DNA of 64,000 nt from Cordia subcordata. Taxonomy: Eukaryota; Streptophyta; Magnoliopsida; Boraginales; Cordiaceae. The notes under the pieces were generated by a model. That model was not told the origin of the DNA, searched no databases, and worked only from the letters and a program-made list of their open reading frames with translations. The stretch is taken from positions 4,637,501 to 4,701,500 of the forward strand of contig JAPTOF010000025.1 of assembly GCA_028554755.1 (NCBI GenBank), read 5' to 3'. This document shows positions 59,712 to 64,000 of the stretch, piece after piece (position 1 is the first letter of the stretch; every line of letters starts with the position of its first letter). Both the position numbers and the translations under genes were made by a program.

Positions 59712-60400
59712 GTATATATGTAAAGAAGAAGAAGAAGAAAATAGAACAAGGAAGCTAGAAAGCACGAAACCATTAACTTGAAAATTTGTTAGCTGATAAT
59801 TTAAGTCCCTCGCTAATTCTCTCTCTTAGTGTAGGGTTTCAAAATAAAAGAGAATATAATAATAGCTGCAGATTTGCGCTATATTTATATTCGGATGAAG
59901 AGTAAAGGCAGGCTCTCTCAATTTGAAGATAAAAAAAATGACACTATTCACCATGAGTGCATGCCAGTGAAGTTCTCTCACTTGTCACAACTCCAGTGAC
60001 GTCTTCTATATGGATTCTTTCTTATATCCCCTTTTTATTTATCATACCTTGCTAAAATTTATTACATAAGCCGGGATGTTAGTATGCCATTACTTGATCG
60101 TGGCCTCCATATATATATTTCTTATATGGCAAGCTCTCATGAAGCAAATCAGATATGACGTAACCACTACAGGCTAATTAATTCAATTGTCAGGTACAAA
60201 AGTTACCTCTGGGCCTTCGTGGATTATTCTTATGCGTCACCTATTGTTTGGGCTATCAAATCAGCCCATGGGATTATTTTTATGGACCGAGAACCAACAA
60301 ATCAACAGGGGTCGGCAGCATAAAAACAAGCGACAAAACGCACTAAACATTCTGAGAGACAACAAGGGAACTTATATTCTTTTCAAATGCAAGGGACTAA
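57817..60400 (+). other. Tat-like element interior, mostly unrecognized
   Basis: No retroviral motif was found. A 146-codon frame at 58427-58867 (FLYCAGTYPSLRVLQLCNEN; IGLGLKLVYIGSTRGCFSYL) matches no family I know. A (TA)n/(TATG)n microsatellite is at about 59676-59722, followed by (GAA)n. The stretch may include further old insertions. Confidence 0.4.
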
Positions 60401-60429
60401 GCCAAAATTCAGAGTACCCCGACCGACGA

Positions 60430-60985
60430 GTTAAAAGCTCAAAAATATTAAAACGCTACGAGCCCCCAAAGAGCTAAAGCTCAAACATATTGAAGGCGAT
60501 GAGCCTACAACGAGCTAAAAGTTCAAAAATATCAAAAGGCGATGAGCCTTGAAAAGAGCTATAGCTCGAACTTATCTAACGCTACAAGCCCCAAAAGAGT
60601 CAAGGCTCACACATACTAAAGACCTGGTCATGCCACCTAAGCCTCTGACCACGGACTTGACAACTACCCGGTCATGCCACCTTAGCCTCTGACCACGGAC
60701 TCGGCAACAACTCGGTCATCTCATCTTAGCCTCTGACTATTGATTATATATCTAAGACCATGAGCCTAAAAAGAAGTTACTACTTGAACTCATCTAAGGC
60801 AACAAGTCTAAAAAAGAGCTACGGCTCGAAGCATCAAAGGTCATGAGCCTTCAAAATAAGCTACTGATCGAATCTAAGACCGCGAGCCTCAAAGGAAGCT
60901 ATGACGTGGATCACTAAAGGCCATGAACCTTGAAGATGAGCTAAAGCTCAAAATATTAAAGGCCACGAGCCTACACTTGTGAGCA
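60430..60985 (+). repeat. Tandem array of ~43-bp GAGCC/GAGCTA units
   Basis: Degenerate units of the form AAGGC-ATGAGCCT-AAAAGAGCTA-GCTCGAA-AT-T repeat at 60430-60625 and again at 60740-60985. They are split by a different short repeat (GGTCATGCCACCTAAGCCTC, GACCACGGACT; 60627-60740). Such arrays are common in the long 3' regions of Tat/Ogre-type elements. Confidence 0.75.
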
Positions 60986-62066
60986 AATCCCGAGAAAGGA
61001 CTCTCAACACTTAAAATTCAAGTATGCAAGGGAATCCCGATGAGGAACTATCGACTTCGAACATTGAGCACGTGAGCCGATCCCAAGAAGGGATTCTCAC
61101 TAATTGAAACTCGAGCGAACTCCGATAAGGGGCTCTTAAGCCCAAACCCAAACCCAAACCCTTCAAAATGTTACAAGGCTAGACAGAGCTATAGAAATAA
61201 AAAAGAGAAGGAGAAAGAAAGTCAAACCCTGATGAGCCCCTATGGAACTCGACTGGAGGCTTAGAAAACAAAGGAAATAAGACTACGGGCCAAATCCGAT
61301 CAAATCGGGGAACATTTAGTGACGTCCCAAATCAACAAATCCCCATATGGGATCGGATCATACCCATGACCCACTATGAGAAAATAGAGTGTAAGGGTGA
61401 CTCGACTATCTATAAAGTCACCTGATATGACTTCGTTGGCCGATAGTCAGATAATACAAATAGAACTAGAGCAACACATGTCCAATCCTCCCCAAACTAT
61501 AAATAGGACCCAGTAGTTCCAAATGAGAAGTTTGTCGTTAGTTTCACTCAACCCATTCCATGGCTCGACTAGGACTGAATGAGCTATTGATATGGTAAGT
61601 TTGAACCAGCTTCAACGAGACCACCATGATTGAAGATAAGTACATTCCTCAAAGAAAGTATTTCTTAGCTACATGGATTACTAAAAATCGAACCTCGAGT
61701 CTATGGCCAATAATATATATATACTCGTATCAGTATATGCAAATCATAATCGAAGAAGTTGCTAGATAGGATGAGACCCAGAATTTCTGGTTAGATTTTA
61801 TCAGAAGCTTCTAGTCTAAACCTGTTTCTGACATGATCTTAATCTACAAGCAAATTGCAAGAAATAAAGACTCAGAATCATGAAACAAGGCAAACTTTGG
61901 CAAAATCCGTAATAGTTAATTTTACTGGAAATATGGATCAAATGTTTCTCAAGAGGAGAAAAAATCAAATAAGACAATCGCATAAGAGATCAAACAGTTA
62001 AAAATATAATTTTAGTCATGCCTAGCCTAGCTAAACTCCACGTACAACCGTAACTAAAGGGGCTAA
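60986..62066 (+). other. Tat-like 3' region and polypurine tract; possible LTR remnant
   Basis: 60986-61140 has repeated GCAAATCCCGAGAAAGGACT / GATCCCAAGAAGGGATTCTC words. 61230-61600 looks LTR-like (TATAAATAGGACCCAG at about 61498-61513), but no partner was seen. The PPT AACTAAAGGGGCTAA precedes the 3' LTR at 62052-62066. Confidence 0.45.
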
Positions 62067-62427
62067 TGATGGGGATTGGGCTACGCCCTTCCCCAACCCG
62101 AACCAATAATGGATTTACAGCCAATAATAATCAAAGAGGCCATATGTCCAAACAAACACCCTATAAATAGCCCTCAAGCACACTAATAAAGGGGTAAGCC
62201 ATTCCATCCAAAGATAGACAAGCTCGCTCTCTCTCTCTCTCTCTCTCTCTTTAATACATTTAATCAGTTAATACATACTAACTTGACCATCGGAGGGGCT
62301 AACGCCGGACCCTCACCGACGTGTAGCCTTCTCTTACAAGTCTATAACGTCGCCGAAAAAAATGATTTTGCAATCACATTGCCGGAGAAGATGACTGTCA
62401 CACCTTATCTGATTCTTTGTAGGATCA
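62067..62427 (+). repeat. 3' LTR of the Tat-like gypsy element
   Basis: 361 bp, TG...CA, paired with 51059-51403. TATAAATAG at 62162-62170 and a (CT)n run at about 62227-62252. The right TSD is CCTAT (62428-62432), identical to the left. The ORF at 62283-62519 crosses the LTR end and is spurious. Confidence 0.92.
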
Positions 62428-63440
62428 CCTATTATTTGGAAAAACAATTCCTTTTAAGGGAGATTTGCATGGCAACTTATATGAGCCCTCTTAAACCTAT
62501 TCCAATATTCTTCTACTAATTTACTCATTCTTATCTAATATGAGCCAAGTCGCTCATTAAAACCCAAGATCAGTTCTAACAAACTAAATTTGAAGTTGAA
62601 CCTGCATTTTATCCCAAGTATGTTTTGAGTTGGGTGGCAAATTCACATACCAATTAAAAGTAGTCCCTGTTAACGAACTAGAGAATATTCAAAGCTCAAG
62701 GAAATCATTATCTACCACCTTTTTTAACTAATAGAGAATCTAAAAATATATTTGAGTGCTGACACATTATCCTCGCAAGAAAACAATGAAATGACCTTGT
62801 ACCCTTGCAGGAAATGGTACTCTGTATCAATCCAATTTGGATATTGCTCCTATTAATTAAGCTCAATGTTCTTCTAAGACCAGGTCCATAAAGCTGCTAA
62901 ATGATGGCTACTACCTAATTCTAAATTGGTTTTATTGGCTCAAAGGCACATATGAATATATGTGTGGCATTGGAGATGATGAAGTCATTTGTCGTCTATG
63001 ACTATGCCCCTAAGGTAGGACTAGTTTGGAGGTGTATAAGGCATATTCAATCCCAACTAGAAAATTAGAGAATCATTTATTTAAGGCTCAATAAGTGGCA
63101 TAGGCCTCTGCGCAAAGGAAATTCCTCCATTCTATAAAGGTGCTCCTGCATTACCATAAATAGCTATTATACCAGAAGGATTCCATGGTATGAATAGAGG
63201 ACTAGCTACATTGCTAAAATCCCCTCCAGTACTAGATCCTGGCTCATTTTCTTTCACTCTAGACCTTGGTGGAATAACATCACTTGGATTTGCTCGAGAA
63301 ACAAAAGGCAGGTTAATTTGATTCCTAAAGTAAATTTTAAGGTTTCTTGGCCATAAAGGACTAGAGATATGATATCTTAAAGGAGAGGATCTTTTGAGCC
63401 TTATGGCAATGCCTAATGTACCATAAGATGTTTCACCTTG
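62428..63440 (-). pseudogene. Flank of the Tat insertion with gypsy-type gag remnant
   Basis: Minus strand: near 62605-62700 it reads SSSLTGTTFNWYVNLPPNSK and HTWDKMQ, the helix-turn pattern of a gypsy retrotransposon gag core. Upstream, 63430-63150 has an open, Pro/Ser-rich stretch (FVSRANPSDVIPPRSRVKEN, GGDFSNVASPLFIPWNPSG) that could be its N-terminus. Stops are many. It belongs to the DNA that flanks the Tat element, but how it joins the outer copia at 51058 is unclear; a further insertion or deletion seems to lie between 62433 and 62580. Confidence 0.5.
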
Positions 63441-63676
63441 ATTAGGTTCTGCATGACATGCTTATCCCTAAAATCAACTCTGTTTGAACCTTTTCCTAAT
63501 AGGAAGGTTCTTTCTCTTTATAGTATCTTAACTAGCTTTTTCACAATTTTGTATCTAACTAGGGGTTAGTCATCTTTAGTTATTTGGAAAGAACTTGCAT
63601 ATTCTTCTATAGTAAGCTATCCCTAAGATTCTAATGAATCTTTCATTTATTTTGTTACGGTGTTATAGGCTAAAAT
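63441..63676. other. Noncoding DNA
   Basis: AT-rich; nothing recognized. Confidence 0.5.
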
Positions 63677-64000
63677 TGTTAGAGTATTATTCCTCCCACA
63701 TAGAAAGTTTATACAATCCAAGACCACTTAATAAGGTCCTCGGCTATTCCACCTAGCACCAATTGGTTTTAGGTTATAACCTTAGGATTCTTCACATGGT
63801 ATCAAAGTAGAGGTTATGGGCTAGGATTAATTTGTCCACGTTTGACCCTTCTTTATCCACGCGTGATTTCTAATTTGTCCACGTGTAACCTTTTTTTCAA
63901 TTACCAAATCAAGTCATATGTGAAAGGGAGCGTTAGAGTATTATTCCTCCCACATAGAAAGTTTATACAATTCAAGATCACTTAATAAGATCCTGGGCCA
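63677..64000 (+). mobile_element. SMART/TRIM-like miniature LTR element, cut by the window end
   Basis: LTR 1 is 63677-63796 (120 bp, TGTTAGAGTATTATTCC...TTCTTCACA), followed at once by TGGTATCAAAGTAGAGG, an iMet-type PBS. After only 134 bp a purine-rich GTGAAAGGGAG precedes LTR 2 at 63931 (CGTTAGAGTATTATTCC), which runs off the window in step with LTR 1. There is no coding capacity. Dimensions fit SMART elements, the smallest class of LTR retrotransposons. Confidence 0.85.

Noticed and set aside
61230..61600. Additional LTR with TATA box
   Set aside because: No paired copy, PBS or TSD could be seen; mentioned only as a possible remnant.

Overview
This window is plant nuclear DNA, most likely from a dicot. 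It is AT-rich and made almost entirely of transposable elements. Nearly every coding stretch is a retrotransposon, pararetrovirus or DNA-transposon remnant carrying stop codons and frameshifts. I found no intact cellular gene, tRNA gene, rRNA gene or CRISPR array. Elements were identified from paired long terminal repeats (LTRs), primer-binding sites (PBS), polypurine tracts (PPT), target-site duplications (TSDs) and pol/gag motifs read by eye.

Left flank (1-7611). The 3' end of a SIRE/Maximus-type Ty1/copia element comes first: RNase H, a downstream envelope-like ORF, a PPT, and a 3' LTR at about 3231-4871. It directly abuts a broken endogenous pararetrovirus fragment (protease plus start of RT, 4881-5880). 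Noncoding DNA follows, with a tandem duplication and a GGGTTGACC-rich tract.

Central nest (7612 to at least 62427). The outermost layer is a minus-strand TNT1-like copia. Its 3' LTR and RT/RNase H lie at 7612-11856 and its integrase side resumes at 50234-51058. Inside it sits a plus-strand Athila-like Ty3/gypsy element (11857-50233), and both of its LTRs are split by later insertions. The 5' LTR (11857-12398 plus 30122-31129) was opened by a second minus-strand copia (12399-30124). That copia's own 5' LTR was opened by a minus-strand Athila with recognizable gag-PR-RT-RNaseH-INT remnants (20067 to about 29402). The Athila(+) body carries a solo LTR (32810-34213, perfect TSD CTCAT). Its 3' LTR (36801-50233, interrupted) contains an L1 LINE tail and a non-autonomous minus-strand LTR element (38552-49647). 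Inside the latter is a 7.3 kb Mutator-like element (MULE, 40991-48310). The MULE has near-perfect terminal inverted repeats, a 9-bp TSD matching 7 of 9, a decayed MuDR-type transposase on the plus strand and a plant-mobile-domain (PMD) gene on the minus strand. Palindromic subterminal repeats lie at both ends.

Second insertion in the outer copia (51059-62427). This is a Tat-like, apparently non-autonomous gypsy element with a perfect TSD (CCTAT). It hosts a copia lacking most of RT and all of RNase H (51985-55549, TSD CCAAT/CCAAC) and a TRIM (56332-57811, perfect TSD TATCT). Its 3' region has arrays of short tandem repeats.

Right edge (62428-64000). A decayed gypsy-type gag on the minus strand is followed by a very small SMART/TRIM-like element: a 120-bp LTR, an iMet-type PBS and a 134-bp interior. 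Its second LTR runs off the window.

The main value of the window is its readable insertion order, in places four layers deep. The most notable single component is the MULE that pairs a transposase with a PMD gene.
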